NCBI RefSeq assembly: GCF_020923495.1
Contig: NZ_CP064048.1
Coordinates: 2,249,501-2,313,500 of the forward strand
Origin: Brevibacillus sedimenti
GTDB lineage: Bacteria > Bacillota > Bacilli > Brevibacillales > Brevibacillaceae
Reading direction: 5' to 3'
Length of the DNA: 64,000 nt
Below are positions 1-8,719 of the stretch, one piece after another. The notes beneath the pieces were generated by a model. That model made no database searches. It saw only the letters and a list, made by a program, of their open reading frames with translations, and was not told the origin of the DNA. The position numbers and the translations under genes were made by a program. The stretch's first letter is position 1, and each line of letters starts with the position of its first letter.

Positions 1-129
1 GAGGAGCTCCGTGAGTTCAAACGTGAAATGTACGCGTTTCGCGACGACATGTACGCGTTTCGCGACGAAACCAACCGCCGCTTTGACCGCCTGGAACGGC
101 ATTATCAACTGCTAAAATCCGTTTTTTGA
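1..129 (+). CDS. C-terminal end of a coiled-coil protein (5' truncated by window)
   Basis: The open frame enters from the left edge and stops at a TGA at 127-129. The visible 42 residues are highly charged and heptad-like, with two near-identical 7-residue units (MYAFRDD then MYAFRDE), as in a coiled coil. The stop falls in a run of six T (122-127). Reading one T fewer would continue in frame to a TAG at 194-196 and add 22 residues of the same charged, helical character (for example HERE..NRLKHLGQ). The real gene therefore probably ends at 196, and the early stop is either a recent frameshift, transcript slippage or a base-calling error. The family cannot be named from this fragment. Confidence 0.55.
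   Translation, partial: EELREFKREMYAFRDDMYAFRDETNRRFDRLERHYQLLKSVF
28..69 (+). repeat. Tandem 21-bp repeat inside coiled-coil gene
   Basis: Two adjacent 21-base units (28-48 and 49-69) differ only in the last base and encode MYAFRDD and MYAFRDE. The unit is exactly seven codons, so copy-number change would add or remove one heptad of a coiled coil. Confidence 0.7.
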
Positions 130-334
130 CCTGCTGCACCGCAAAGTGTGCGACCACGAGCGGGAAATCAACCGCCTGAAGCACTTGGGACAATAGAGAG
201 CGGCGATTTCGGACAGACTAACGGGGAAAGCGCGGCAAAGTGTCGTCCGTTGTAGTCATTTCCGGTGGAGAATGATATACTGTAGGGCGTATGGAACCTT
301 TTGGCGTACCGTATAGAAAGGAGGTAACGATACC

Positions 335-652
335 ATGGCAATTGTGAATGCAACCGACCAGACCTTTTCCCAGGAAGTGGAGCAAGGCGGCACTGTCCTG
401 GTTGATTTCTGGGCTCCGTGGTGCGGTCCCTGCAAAATGATCGCGCCGGTACTCGAGCAGATCGACAGTGAAGTAGGGACCAAACTGAAAATCGTAAAGG
501 TAAACGTGGATGAGAATCCGGAATCTGCCGGCCGTTTCGGCGTAATGTCCATTCCGACCCTGATCGTGTTTAAGGACGGTCAACCGGTTGACAAGGTAAT
601 CGGTTTCCAACCGAAGGATGCGCTGATGGGCACGTTGAACAAACACCTGTAA
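335..652 (+). CDS. trxA: Thioredoxin
   Basis: A 105-residue cytoplasmic thioredoxin, the disulfide reductant recharged by thioredoxin reductase and used by ribonucleotide reductase, PAPS reductase and others. It has the redox site WCGPC at residues 29-33 within FWAPWCGPCK, the buried Asp24 and the cis-proline loop SIPTLIVF near residue 73. Length is normal for bacterial TrxA. The ATG at 335 follows the ribosome site GAAAGGAGG. It is monocistronic in appearance, with a strong terminator directly downstream. The position just before uvrC matches the Bacillus arrangement. Confidence 0.97.
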   Translation: MAIVNATDQTFSQEVEQGGTVLVDFWAPWCGPCKMIAPVLEQIDSEVGTKLKIVKVNVDENPESAGRFGVMSIPTLIVFKDGQPVDKVIGFQPKDALMGTLNKHL

Positions 653-702
653 GGAAAACGGATCTGCACCTGCCTGGCCGCTTGCGCCGGGCGGGGGCCG
701 TC

Positions 703-737
703 ATCAGCATCTGCACTGCGCGGATGCTGATTTTTTT
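703..737 (+). terminator. Intrinsic terminator of trxA
   Basis: Inverted repeat ATCAGCATC (703-711) / GATGCTGAT (723-731) followed by seven T (731-737). Confidence 0.9.
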
Positions 738-855
738 ATGCCAGCGCAAACACTCGTGTTTCGCCGCAAAACGTGGTAACATGGGGACGGAACGTATATT
801 CCCGCCCGCGCGGGAAGGGCCGTTGGTCCGGATATGAAGAAAGGAGGGGGCAGCC

Positions 856-2685
856 GTGAACAGCTCCTTGAAAGACAAGCTGGCCGTCCTGCCGGAGAAG
901 CCGGGCTGCTACCTGATGAAAAACAAGGACGGAGACATCATCTACGTGGGCAAGGCCAAAGTGCTGAAAAACCGCGTCCGTTCCTACTTTGTAGGCAGTC
1001 ACGACGGCAAGACGCAATTACTGGTCAGCGAAATTGCCGATTTTGAATACATCGTCGTTTCTTCGGGGATCGAAGCGCTGATTTTGGAGTGCAACCTGAT
1101 CAAGCAGCACAATCCGCGCTACAATGTAATGCTGAAGGACGACAAAACCTATCCATACATCAAGGTTACCAATGAAAAACATCCGCGCCTGGAAATCACC
1201 CGCAAGGTGGTCAAGGACAAGGCGCGCTATTTTGGCCCCTACGCCAATGCGGGAGCGGCATCCGAGGTGAAAAAGCTGCTGGATCGCCTCTACCCGTTGC
1301 GGAAGTGCAAAACGCTGCCGAAGCAGGTGTGTCTGTACTACCACCTGGGGCAGTGTTTGGCCCCCTGTGTTCACGAGGTGCCTGCGGAAGAGAATCAGCG
1401 GCTGGTGGAAGAGATCTGCCGTTTTCTCGACGGCGGCCATGAGGCGGTCAAGCAGGAGCTGACGGAAAAGATGCTGCAGGCAGCGGAAAACATGGAGTTT
1501 GAACGCGCCAAGGAGCTTCGCGACCAAATCCGCAGCATCGAAGCCGTGATGGAAAAACAGAAGGTGACGTTTACCGACACGGTGGACCGGGACATCATCG
1601 GCTTTGCTGTCGACAAGGGCTGGATGTGCATCCAGATCTTTTACATGCGGCAGGGCAAGATGATCGAACGGGAGACGACGTCGTTCCCGTATTACGGCGA
1701 CGAGACGGAGGATTTCATGTCCTACGTCACCCAGTTTTACTACGACAAGCAAAACGCGCTGCCCAAGGAGATTTTGCTGCCGGAACGAAGCGAACCGGAG
1801 TTGCTGGCGGGGTGGCTGGGCGTCAAGGTGTACGCGCCCAAGCGAGGGAAAAAGCGGGAACTGGTGCAGATGGCGTCCGAAAACGCGCGGATTGCCCTGC
1901 AGGAAAAATTTGCGCTGATGTCCAAGGACGATGCGCGGACGATCCAGGCGGTGCACAATCTGGGGCACATCCTTGGGATTGGTACGCCGCACCGCATCGA
2001 GGCATTTGACAACTCCAACATTCAGGGCACGACACCGGTGTCAGCGATGGTGGTCTTTACCGATGGCCGGCCGGACAAGAAAGAGTACCGCAAATTCAAG
2101 ATCAAAAGCGTGGAGGGGCCGGACGACTACGGGGCGATGCGGGAAGTGATTCGCCGCCGCTACACCCGCCTGCTGAAGGAAAGCCAGCCGCTGCCCGATC
2201 TTATCGTCATCGACGGCGGCAAGGGGCAGATCAGCGCGGCGATGGACGTGCTGGAAAACGAGCTGGGGCTCTACATCCCCGTCTGCGGCCTGGCCAAGGA
2301 CGAAAAGCACCGGACCGCGCAGTTGCTCTACGGCGATCCGCCGGAGCCGGTGGAGCTTCGCCGGGACAGCTACGAGTTTTACCTGCTGCAGCGAATTCAG
2401 GACGAGGTGCACCGCTTTGCCATCACATTTCACCGGCAGGCGCGCAGCAAGACGATGCTATCGTCACGGCTGGACGAGATTCCCGGTGTTGGCGAAAAGC
2501 GGCGCAAGCTGTTGTTCCAGCATTTTGGCTCGCTGAAAAAAATGCGTGAAGCGACCGTGGAAGACTTCCGGCAGATCGGCATCGGCGACAAGCTGGCCCG
2601 AGAGATCCTGCGCCACCTGCGACAACAGGCGGACGGGGATGCAAACGGAGCATCCGGCGAAACAGACAAAAAGGCTGACGCCTGA
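856..2685 (+). CDS. uvrC: Excinuclease ABC subunit C
   Basis: UvrC, the dual-incision nuclease of nucleotide excision repair, which cuts 3' and 5' of UvrB-bound lesions. The 609-residue product is the usual length. It begins with a GIY-YIG domain (roughly residues 13-95, with PGCYLM and [14 protein letters not shown]) that makes the 3' cut. A UVR motif that binds UvrB lies near residues 200-235 ([15 protein letters not shown]). The RNase H-like 5' nuclease follows ([19 protein letters not shown]), and a C-terminal helix-hairpin-helix lies near residues 540-600 ([12 protein letters not shown]). The start is chosen on the ribosome site AAAGGAGGGGG ahead of 856. It lies downstream of trxA. Confidence 0.98.
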   Translation: MNSSLKDKLAVLPEKPGCYLMKNKDGDIIYVGKAKVLKNRVRSYFVGSHDGKTQLLVSEIADFEYIVVSSGIEALILECNLIKQHNPRYNVMLKDDKTYPYIKVTNEKHPRLEITRKVVKDKARYFGPYANAGAASEVKKLLDRLYPLRKCKTLPKQVCLYYHLGQCLAPCVHEVPAEENQRLVEEICRFLDGGHEAVKQELTEKMLQAAENMEFERAKELRDQIRSIEAVMEKQKVTFTDTVDRDIIGFAVDKGWMCIQIFYMRQGKMIERETTSFPYYGDETEDFMSYVTQFYYDKQNALPKEILLPERSEPELLAGWLGVKVYAPKRGKKRELVQMASENARIALQEKFALMSKDDARTIQAVHNLGHILGIGTPHRIEAFDNSNIQGTTPVSAMVVFTDGRPDKKEYRKFKIKSVEGPDDYGAMREVIRRRYTRLLKESQPLPDLIVIDGGKGQISAAMDVLENELGLYIPVCGLAKDEKHRTAQLLYGDPPEPVELRRDSYEFYLLQRIQDEVHRFAITFHRQARSKTMLSSRLDEIPGVGEKRRKLLFQHFGSLKKMREATVEDFRQIGIGDKLAREILRHLRQQADGDANGASGETDKKADA

Positions 2686-2709
2686 CGGGAGCGGGCATCA
2701 GCCTTTTTT
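2668..2709. terminator. Bidirectional terminator between uvrC and the racemase gene
   Basis: Stem AAAGGCTGA (2670-2678) / TCAGCCTTT (2698-2706), with A-rich sequence on the left and six T on the right. It overlaps the uvrC stop region and can serve both convergent genes. Confidence 0.85.
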
Positions 2710-2716
2710 ACGTGTG

Positions 2717-3406
2717 TCATCCAAGAGCCCGCGTCACGGCTTCCTCCGCGTGGATGCGTGTGGAGTCAAACAGCGGCACAAGCATATCCTCCGGTTTGAT
2801 CAGCAGAGTGATTTCCGTGCAGCCGAGGATGACGCCCTCCGCTCCGCGGCGAACGAGGCCGTCCATTACCCGCAGGTACTCCTGCTTGGACTTTGGCAAT
2901 ACGTTTCCCAGGCACAACTCTTCAAAAATAATGCGGTTGACGATGGCGCGGTCAGGCTCGTCCGGCACCAGCACTTCTACTCCGTATCGGCGCATCCGTT
3001 CGCGATAGAAGGGAAATTCCATGGTGTAACGGGTGCCCAGCAGGCCAACGCGCCGAATTCCGCGCTGAACAATTCGCTCTGCCGTGGCGTCGACGATGTG
3101 CAGCAGGGGAATTGCCACCGCTTGTTCAATCGCCTCCGCGTTGTTGTGCATGGTGTTGGTGCAGAGCACGATGAAGTCGGCTCCCGCCCGTTCCAGCGCC
3201 TTTGCCGCATGTGCAAGCGCTGCACCGGCGTCGTCCCAGCGCCCCTCACGCTGAAATGCCTCGATCTGTGCAAAGTCGACGCTGTACATGATGCAGCAGG
3301 CGGAATGCAGGCCGCCCAGGCGCTCTTTGACGAGCTGGTTGATCAACCGATAGTATTCGAGCGACGATTCCCAACTCATTCCTCCAATCAGGCCGATCGT
3401 CTTCAT
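2717..3406 (-). CDS. Aspartate/glutamate racemase family protein
   Basis: A 229-residue cofactor-independent amino-acid racemase of the Asp/Glu racemase superfamily. The two catalytic cysteines are visible: Cys82 in VLCTNTMH and Cys196 in ILGCTEI. The N-terminal GLIGGMSWES matches aspartate-racemase (RacD/YgeA-like) proteins more than MurI. The start at 3406 is preferred because a GGGGG ribosome site sits 7 bases upstream and the protein then begins directly with MKTIGLIGG; an in-frame ATG two codons earlier is too close to that site. It sits between uvrC and lysC on the opposite strand. Aspartate is the likely substrate, since D-aspartate can enter cell-wall or spore chemistry, but this is inference. 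Confidence 0.85.
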   Translation of the reverse strand: MKTIGLIGGMSWESSLEYYRLINQLVKERLGGLHSACCIMYSVDFAQIEAFQREGRWDDAGAALAHAAKALERAGADFIVLCTNTMHNNAEAIEQAVAIPLLHIVDATAERIVQRGIRRVGLLGTRYTMEFPFYRERMRRYGVEVLVPDEPDRAIVNRIIFEELCLGNVLPKSKQEYLRVMDGLVRRGAEGVILGCTEITLLIKPEDMLVPLFDSTRIHAEEAVTRALG

Positions 3407-3553
3407 TCGCATACCCCCAACATGAAAATCTATGAAATTGAGAAATAATATACAATTTTCGGCATCATCTGGCAATAAGGGCTAGGACAGAAGTTACGGC
3501 TCGTACAGGCACGGACTTTACCATGATGCTGCAAACTTTAATGAAATTTCTGA

Positions 3554-3582
3554 TTGAACCGCCTTCGTACACGTGGTATAAT
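3554..3582 (+). promoter_or_regulatory. SigA promoter of the lysine riboswitch–lysC unit
   Basis: -35 TTGAAC (3554-3559), 17-bp spacer, -10 TATAAT (3577-3582). Transcription would start a few bases downstream, just ahead of the riboswitch. Confidence 0.8.
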
Positions 3583-3603
3583 CCCATACAAACAGCATAA
3601 CAA

Positions 3604-3810
3604 GCCTCACTTCCCGTTAGGAGTGAGGTAGAGGCGCGAAAACCATGAGTACCTCCCTGAGATCGGGCATCTGTGACGGGTACGGGAAAGGGGAATTCGC
3701 CGAAGTACGGAGAAAGGCCCGCTTCCTCCGTGCTGGGTCTGCGTTGAATAAGCGCAGGACTGTCATCCGTGCAATTCCCGTTGCCGGATGGAGAGCTATC
3801 TCACGATGTC
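3604..3810 (+). promoter_or_regulatory. Lysine riboswitch (L box)
   Basis: Conserved L-box segments occur in order: GTGAGGTAGAGGCGCGA (from 3623), AGTA (3648), GGGGAATTCGCCGAAG (from 3680), the CTGGGTCTGCG..GCGCAGGACTGTCATC hairpin (about 3733-3769), and the closing GCTATCTCAC. The basal helix P1 pairs GTGAGGTAG (3623-3631) with CTATCTCAC (3796-3804) with one G-U pair. CCTCAC just upstream (3605-3610) can pair with the same GTGAGG and may compete with P1. A terminator follows at 3896-3931, so lysine binding most likely causes premature termination ahead of lysC. The 3407-4046 interval carries this promoter, riboswitch and terminator and no convincing gene. Confidence 0.93.
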
Positions 3811-3895
3811 GGTTGAGAATGGAACAGGGGATGTTCTGTCATGCTCAACTGTTCACGTGGCCAAGGGAAGGAGGAACCGGTATGTCGAACTGGCA

Positions 3896-3931
3896 GGCAG
3901 TGACAGGTGTATCCTCGTCGCTGCCTTTTTT
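3896..3931 (+). terminator. Riboswitch-controlled attenuator upstream of lysC
   Basis: GGCAGTGAC (3896-3904) pairs with GTCGCTGCC (3917-3925), followed by six T (3926-3931). It lies between the lysine aptamer and the coding sequence, where an attenuator is expected. A further hairpin (GTTGAG..CTCAAC, about 3812-3850) sits between aptamer and terminator. Confidence 0.85.
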
Positions 3932-4046
3932 GCAAGAGTGAGAAATAATAATAGTGAAACGAAGATGGCCTGAGAAGATGGCCTGATGAAAGAAGAATCC
4001 AAAGAGATATGTGAACATGTTGAATAGGAAAAGGGAGAGAAGCCGC

Positions 4047-5288
4047 ATGGGGTTGATCGTGCATAAATACGGAGGCACCTCCGTAGGTACCATTGAACGG
4101 ATTATGAAAGTAGCGGACCGGATTATTCAATATAAGGAAGCTGGACACGACATGGTCGTCGTCGTGTCGGCAATGGGCAAGTCCACGGACGTGCTGGTGG
4201 ATATGGCCAAACAGATTTCCCCCTACCCGTCGGAGCGGGAGATGGACATGCTGCTGGCGACTGGCGAGCAGGTGTCGATTGCGCTGTTGGCGATGGCGCT
4301 GCACCAAAAGGGGTATGACGCCATTTCCCTGACGGGCTGGCAGGCGGGAGTGACGACCGAGTCGATCCACGGCAAGGCCCGGATCACCCATATTGAGACG
4401 GAACGAATCCGAAGGGAACTGGCGCGCGGCCGGGTCGTCATCGTGGCTGGATTTCAGGGCGTCAGCGAAGCAGGCGAGATCACCACGCTGGGCCGCGGCG
4501 GTTCGGACACGTCCGCGGTGGCGCTGGCAGCCAGTCTCAACGCGGACAAATGCGAAATTTTCACAGATGTGGCCGGCGTCTACACTGCCGACCCGCGTGT
4601 GGTTCCGACGGCGAGCAAACTGGACAGCATCTCGTATGATGAAATGCTCGAACTGGCCAACCTGGGGGCGGGCGTGCTGCATCCGCGCTCGGTGGAGGCA
4701 GCCAAGACCCACAAGGTCCGGCTGGTCGTCCGCTCCAGCTTTACGACAGAAGAAGGCACGTACGTAGAGGAGGGTGCGCATATGGAAACAGGAAGAGTAG
4801 TTAGCGGCGTCGCCCACGACGAAGACGTCGCAAAGGTGACGGTTGTGGGGATGCCTGCACGCGTAGGCACGCTGTCCCGGCTGTTCAACACGCTGGCGGA
4901 TCACCAGGTAAACGTGGATATCATCATCCAAAGCTCGTACGACGCGGCCGTGACCAACATTTCCTTCACGGTGGCAGGAAGCGACTTGAAAAAGACGCTC
5001 GATACGCTGAACGCCCACCGCGAGCAGCTCGGTTTTGAAAAAGTGGAATGCGAAGAGGGCTTGTCCAAGGTCTCGATTGTCGGAGCCGGCATGGTGAACA
5101 ATCCGGGCGTGGCCGCCGAGATGTTCCGCGTGCTGGCCGAGCAGGAGATCACGATCAAAATGGTTTCCACGTCTGACATCAAGGTGTCCTGCGTCATCCC
5201 GGCGGAACACACCGAGCGGGCCGTGCGCTGCCTGCACACCGCATACGGCCTCGACGTGGCGGAAACAGCTGTCGTACACGGAGTATGA
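4047..5288 (+). CDS. lysC: Aspartate kinase (lysine-responsive type)
   Basis: Aspartokinase phosphorylates L-aspartate, the first step to diaminopimelate/lysine, threonine and methionine. The 413-residue product has the amino-acid-kinase domain (KYGGTSVG at the N-terminus, then GFQGVSEAGEITTLGRGGSDTSA given here only in part) and two C-terminal ACT domains (about residues 265-413; VTVVGMPARVG and VSIVGAGMVNNPG). The start at 4047 gives the canonical MGLIVHKYGG. An upstream in-frame ATG at 4011 would add 12 atypical residues. As in Bacillus LysC, a strong internal ribosome site precedes Met246, so an overlapping beta subunit made only of the regulatory domains is expected. Control is by the lysine riboswitch upstream. 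Confidence 0.96.
   Translation: MGLIVHKYGGTSVGTIERIMKVADRIIQYKEAGHDMVVVVSAMGKSTDVLVDMAKQISPYPSEREMDMLLATGEQVSIALLAMALHQKGYDAISLTGWQAGVTTESIHGKARITHIETERIRRELARGRVVIVAGFQGVSEAGEITTLGRGGSDTSAVALAASLNADKCEIFTDVAGVYTADPRVVPTASKLDSISYDEMLELANLGAGVLHPRSVEAAKTHKVRLVVRSSFTTEEGTYVEEGAHMETGRVVSGVAHDEDVAKVTVVGMPARVGTLSRLFNTLADHQVNVDIIIQSSYDAAVTNISFTVAGSDLKKTLDTLNAHREQLGFEKVECEEGLSKVSIVGAGMVNNPGVAAEMFRVLAEQEITIKMVSTSDIKVSCVIPAEHTERAVRCLHTAYGLDVAETAVVHGV
4767..4784 (+). promoter_or_regulatory. Internal ribosome binding site and start for aspartokinase beta subunit
   Basis: GAGGAGGG (4767-4774) stands 7 bases before an in-frame ATG at 4782, which is codon 246 of lysC. Bacillus aspartokinase II is known to produce a beta subunit from an internal start at about the same codon. 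The strength of this site inside a coding sequence supports the same arrangement here (about 168 residues). Confidence 0.8.
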
Positions 5289-5323
5289 CCCGCTGACAGC
5301 CCAATACGGAACACACATGCTGT

Positions 5324-5359
5324 CCCCCTTTTTTCGCCGCGGAAAAAGGGGGATTTTCT
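5324..5359. terminator. Terminator between lysC and yslB
   Basis: CCCCCTTTTT (5324-5333) pairs with AAAAAGGGGG (5343-5352) around a CG-rich loop, followed by ATTTTCTT. The symmetric A/T content means it may work for both convergent genes. Confidence 0.8.
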
Positions 5360-5457
5360 TCTGGTGGGATGTTTGCGGGAAATCGCGTGGCAGCGGCAGC
5401 GCGATGCCTCGCCTCCCCGCTCCTGCCCGGTCGGCTCACTTTCGTCCCGGCCAGACC

Positions 5458-5904
5458 TTACCAGTGAACGGTAATCAGGACGCTGCCCGTCTCCTCCGTC
5501 TCCATCCGGGTTTTCATCTCCCGCTGCTTCCAACGGCCGACAGCACCGGCGATGATCCCGCACTCCAGAGAGAGGGAACGGTTGATGCGTTCGGGCGACA
5601 TGTAGCGATAGATGGTATGGGTCAGCCGATAACGAATCTGCCGCTCCCCGTCTTCCAACAGGTCCAGTTTGCCCAGCCCCAGACGGATAAAGGGAAACAC
5701 CAGACCGTTGGCGGAGCGGATGGGAATCTGCCGCCCCATTTCCTTTCCCAGCCAGTGGAGAATGGGCGGTTCGCTTTCGCCCAAAAGCGAGCGGGTGAGG
5801 TGCTCGCGCAGTAAGTGATAGCCCAGATAGGGCATGTGGATGCGCTCAATATCTGCGATGATGCGGGAAGGCAGCAAGGCTTCCAGTTGATCCGGTTCTT
5901 TCAC
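5458..5904 (-). CDS. yslB: YslB-like protein (DUF2507)
   Basis: A 148-residue cytoplasmic protein resembling Bacillus YslB (DUF2507), whose gene lies between lysC and sdhC as here. Recognisable features are the N-terminal amphipathic region ALLPSRIIADIERIHMPYLGYHLLRE and a central HWLGKEMGR segment (both abridged). There are no membrane segments. Function in the family is not firmly established. The start codon is GTG at 5904 with the ribosome site AAGGAGGG seven bases upstream. Here the gene points against lysC and sdhC, so it is a single transcription unit with its own promoter. Confidence 0.75.
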   Translation of the reverse strand: MKEPDQLEALLPSRIIADIERIHMPYLGYHLLREHLTRSLLGESEPPILHWLGKEMGRQIPIRSANGLVFPFIRLGLGKLDLLEDGERQIRYRLTHTIYRYMSPERINRSLSLECGIIAGAVGRWKQREMKTRMETEETGSVLITVHW

Positions 5905-6108
5905 GTCACGACCCTCCTTCCCGGCTGCAGGCCGCGCGAGGCTTGTCCCCTGTCGGACCCTCCTGCGGCCGCCAGGTCTATTACAGCCGGTTTGCTCTAC
6001 CTGTTTGGTAACAGATTATGAGAGAGCGGCCGAATCTATGACAGATTCATAGAAAAATCGGACGATTAATACGTGTAATCCAACAATGGAATTAGTCTAT
6101 TCACTGTC

Positions 6109-6137
6109 TTGACGCTCTCTGTAGACAGGAGTACAAT
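6109..6137 (+). promoter_or_regulatory. SigA promoter of sdhCAB
   Basis: -35 TTGACG (6109-6114), 17-bp spacer, -10 TACAAT (6132-6137). The predicted start near 6144 leaves a leader of about 170 bases before sdhC. In the 5905-6313 gap nothing else convincing was found; no strong terminator is visible in the leader. Confidence 0.8.
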
Positions 6138-6313
6138 TGGTTGTGGTTCAACGTTTTGCCCAACTTTTTTCCGTTTTCCGACACAATTTGTCTGGCTGTG
6201 TAGCAGGGTGGCAGGCAGCTGCCGTCATGTCTAACCGGCTGGGCAATGGGTTAGGATAGTGGGGAAAAGATTAACCAAAGAACGCTACTTACGATTGAAA
6301 GGGGGACCATTGT

Positions 6314-6925
6314 ATGGCAAAAGGCCATAGCTTTCTGAACCACAAGCTGCATTCTCTTTTCGGTTTGTTCCCAATCGGGCTGTTCCTCTTGTTCCACTTG
6401 ACAGCGAACTATCAGGCAACCCGGGGACCGGAAGCTTTCAACCAGGTAGTAGGAATGATTGAAAACGTTCCATTCCTGCTCGCCGTGGAATTCATCTTCA
6501 TCTACATTCCCATCCTGTTCCATGCTGTGTACGGGATCTACATTGCCTTCCAGGCGAAACACAATGTGGGCAGCTTCGGACATTTCCGCAACCACATGTT
6601 CCTCTGGCAGCGCCTTACGGGAATCATCACACTCATCTTTGTCGCTTGGCACGTGTACGAAACGCGCATTCAAAAAGCGCTGGGTGCCGAAGTGAACTTT
6701 GACATGATGACCAACATTCTCAGCAGTCCGATGATGGTTGTCTTCTACACGATCGGGATTCTCAGCACCGTGTTTCACTTTTCCAACGGGCTCTGGTCGT
6801 TCCTCGTACACTGGGGCATCACCGTCGGTCCACGTTCCCAGCGTTTCGCCACTTATCTGACCATGGGCATTTTTGTAATCGTTTCGCTCATTGGCTTGCG
6901 GGCGATGTCTGCATTCATTCTGTAG
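6314..6925 (+). CDS. sdhC: Succinate dehydrogenase cytochrome b558 subunit
   Basis: The membrane anchor of succinate:menaquinone reductase (complex II), carrying haem b and passing electrons from SdhB to menaquinone. The 203-residue product has five hydrophobic membrane segments and the single fused anchor subunit layout of Bacillus-type enzymes. Candidate haem ligands are the histidines in LFHLTANYQ, FHAVYGIY, VAWHVYE and FHFSNGLWSF. The ATG at 6314 follows GAAAGGGGGACC. It is the first gene of sdhCAB; sdhA begins 18 bases after it. Confidence 0.95.
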   Translation: MAKGHSFLNHKLHSLFGLFPIGLFLLFHLTANYQATRGPEAFNQVVGMIENVPFLLAVEFIFIYIPILFHAVYGIYIAFQAKHNVGSFGHFRNHMFLWQRLTGIITLIFVAWHVYETRIQKALGAEVNFDMMTNILSSPMMVVFYTIGILSTVFHFSNGLWSFLVHWGITVGPRSQRFATYLTMGIFVIVSLIGLRAMSAFIL

Positions 6926-6943
6926 GGATTGGGGGACTCATTC

Positions 6944-8701
6944 ATGGCAAAAGGTAAACTGATCATTGTCGGCGGCGGCCTTGCCGGATTAATGGCTACG
7001 ATCAAAGCAGCAGAAAAGGGCGTTCCCGTACAGTTGTTCTCCCTGGTTCCGGTAAAGCGTTCTCACTCCGTCTGTGCCCAGGGTGGTATCAACGGTGCGG
7101 TGAACACCAAAGGGGAAGGCGACTCCACCTGGGAGCACTTCGACGATACCATTTACGGCGGCGACTTCCTGGCCAACCAACCGCCTGTTAAAGCAATGTG
7201 TGACGCCGCACCGGGCATCATCTACATGCTCGACCGGATGGGTGTCATGTTCAACCGTACACCGGAAGGTCTGCTGGACTTCCGCCGTTTCGGGGGGACC
7301 AAGCATCACCGTACCGCGTTTGCCGGTGCAACGACCGGACAGCAGCTCCTCTACGCGCTGGACGAGCAAGTGCGCCGCTTTGAAACGGAAGGTCTCGTGA
7401 CCAAGTACGAATACTGGGATTTCCTCGGGGTTGTTCTGGACGATGCCGGCACCTGTCGTGGGATCACGGCGCAAAACCTGCGTACCGGCGAGATTCAATC
7501 CTTCCGTGCCGACGCCGTCATCCTGGCAACCGGGGGACCTGGCATCATCTTCGGCAAATCGACCAACTCGATCATCAACACCGGTACGGCGGCATCTGCG
7601 GCGTACCAGCAGGGCGTCATTTACGCGAACGGCGAAATGATTCAGATTCACCCGACCGCCATCCCGGGCGACGACAAGCTGCGCCTGATGTCCGAGTCGG
7701 CCCGCGGTGAAGGCGGACGCGTCTGGACTTACAAGGACGGCAAACCGTGGTACTTCCTCGAAGAAAAGTACCCGGCCTACGGCAACCTGGTGCCGCGCGA
7801 CATCGCCACCCGCGAAATCTTCCACGTCTGCGTGGATCTGAAGCTGGGCATCAACGGCGAAAACATGGTGTATCTCGACCTGTCCCACAAAGATCCGAAA
7901 GAACTGGACGTCAAACTTGGCGGTATTATCGAGATCTACGAGAAGTTCGTGGGCGATGACCCGCGCAAGGTACCGATGAAAATCTTCCCGGCCGTGCACT
8001 ACTCGATGGGCGGCATGTGGGTAGACTACAACCAAATGACCAACATCCCGGGTCTGTTCGCTGCGGGTGAGTGCGACTACTCCCAGCACGGTGCGAACCG
8101 CCTCGGTGCCAACTCCCTGCTCTCCGCGATCTACGGCGGCATGGTGGCAGGTCCGAAGGCAATCGAATACATGAACGGTCTGGAACAGTCCTGCGACGTT
8201 CTTCCCTCCACGCTGTACGACAGCTACACGAAGAAAGAGCAGGAGAAATACGACAACATCCTCAAGATGGACGGCACCGAAAACGCGTACCTCCTGCACA
8301 AGGAACTGGGCGAGTGGATGACCGACAACGTGACCGTCGTGCGCTACAACGACCGCCTGAGAAAGACGGACGAAAAAATTCAGGAACTGATGGAGCGCTA
8401 CAAACGGATCAACATCAATGACACGAGCAAATGGAGCAACTCCGGCGCAACCTTCACTCGTCACCTGTGGAACATGCTGGTGCTTGCCCGCGTTATCACG
8501 ATCAGCGCACTGATGCGCGACGAAAGCCGCGGCGCTCACTACAAACCGGAGTTCCCGGAACGCGACGACGAGAAGTTCCTGAAAACGACGATGGCCAAAT
8601 TCAATCCGGAGACCACCGCACCGGAGATCTACTACGAAGACGTGGATATTTCGCTGATTCCGCCGCGTAAGCGCGACTACACGTCCGACAAGAAGAAGTA
8701 A
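6944..8701 (+). CDS. sdhA: Succinate dehydrogenase flavoprotein subunit
   Basis: The FAD-carrying catalytic subunit of complex II, oxidising succinate to fumarate in the TCA cycle. The 585-residue product opens with the dinucleotide-binding GGGLAGLMA and has the flavin-attachment region SHSVCAQGGINGA. Active-site segments include HPTAIPG, SESARGEGG and the C-terminal HGANRLGANSLLSA. The ATG at 6944 is chosen because it is preceded by GGGGGA at normal spacing and yields MAKGKLIIVGGG; a TTG five codons upstream overlaps that ribosome site. It is translated from the sdhCAB mRNA. Confidence 0.97.
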   Translation: MAKGKLIIVGGGLAGLMATIKAAEKGVPVQLFSLVPVKRSHSVCAQGGINGAVNTKGEGDSTWEHFDDTIYGGDFLANQPPVKAMCDAAPGIIYMLDRMGVMFNRTPEGLLDFRRFGGTKHHRTAFAGATTGQQLLYALDEQVRRFETEGLVTKYEYWDFLGVVLDDAGTCRGITAQNLRTGEIQSFRADAVILATGGPGIIFGKSTNSIINTGTAASAAYQQGVIYANGEMIQIHPTAIPGDDKLRLMSESARGEGGRVWTYKDGKPWYFLEEKYPAYGNLVPRDIATREIFHVCVDLKLGINGENMVYLDLSHKDPKELDVKLGGIIEIYEKFVGDDPRKVPMKIFPAVHYSMGGMWVDYNQMTNIPGLFAAGECDYSQHGANRLGANSLLSAIYGGMVAGPKAIEYMNGLEQSCDVLPSTLYDSYTKKEQEKYDNILKMDGTENAYLLHKELGEWMTDNVTVVRYNDRLRKTDEKIQELMERYKRININDTSKWSNSGATFTRHLWNMLVLARVITISALMRDESRGAHYKPEFPERDDEKFLKTTMAKFNPETTAPEIYYEDVDISLIPPRKRDYTSDKKK

Positions 8702-8719
8702 GAGGGGAGGGAACTGATC

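Noticed and set aside
122-127. Programmed ribosomal frameshift at the T6 run
   Set aside because: There is no downstream stem or upstream Shine-Dalgarno-like stimulator and only a few residues would be gained; error or simple mutation is more likely.
3801-5318. Minus-strand frame opposite lysC and its leader
   Set aside because: Antisense to a certain gene and across the riboswitch terminator; no recognisable domain.
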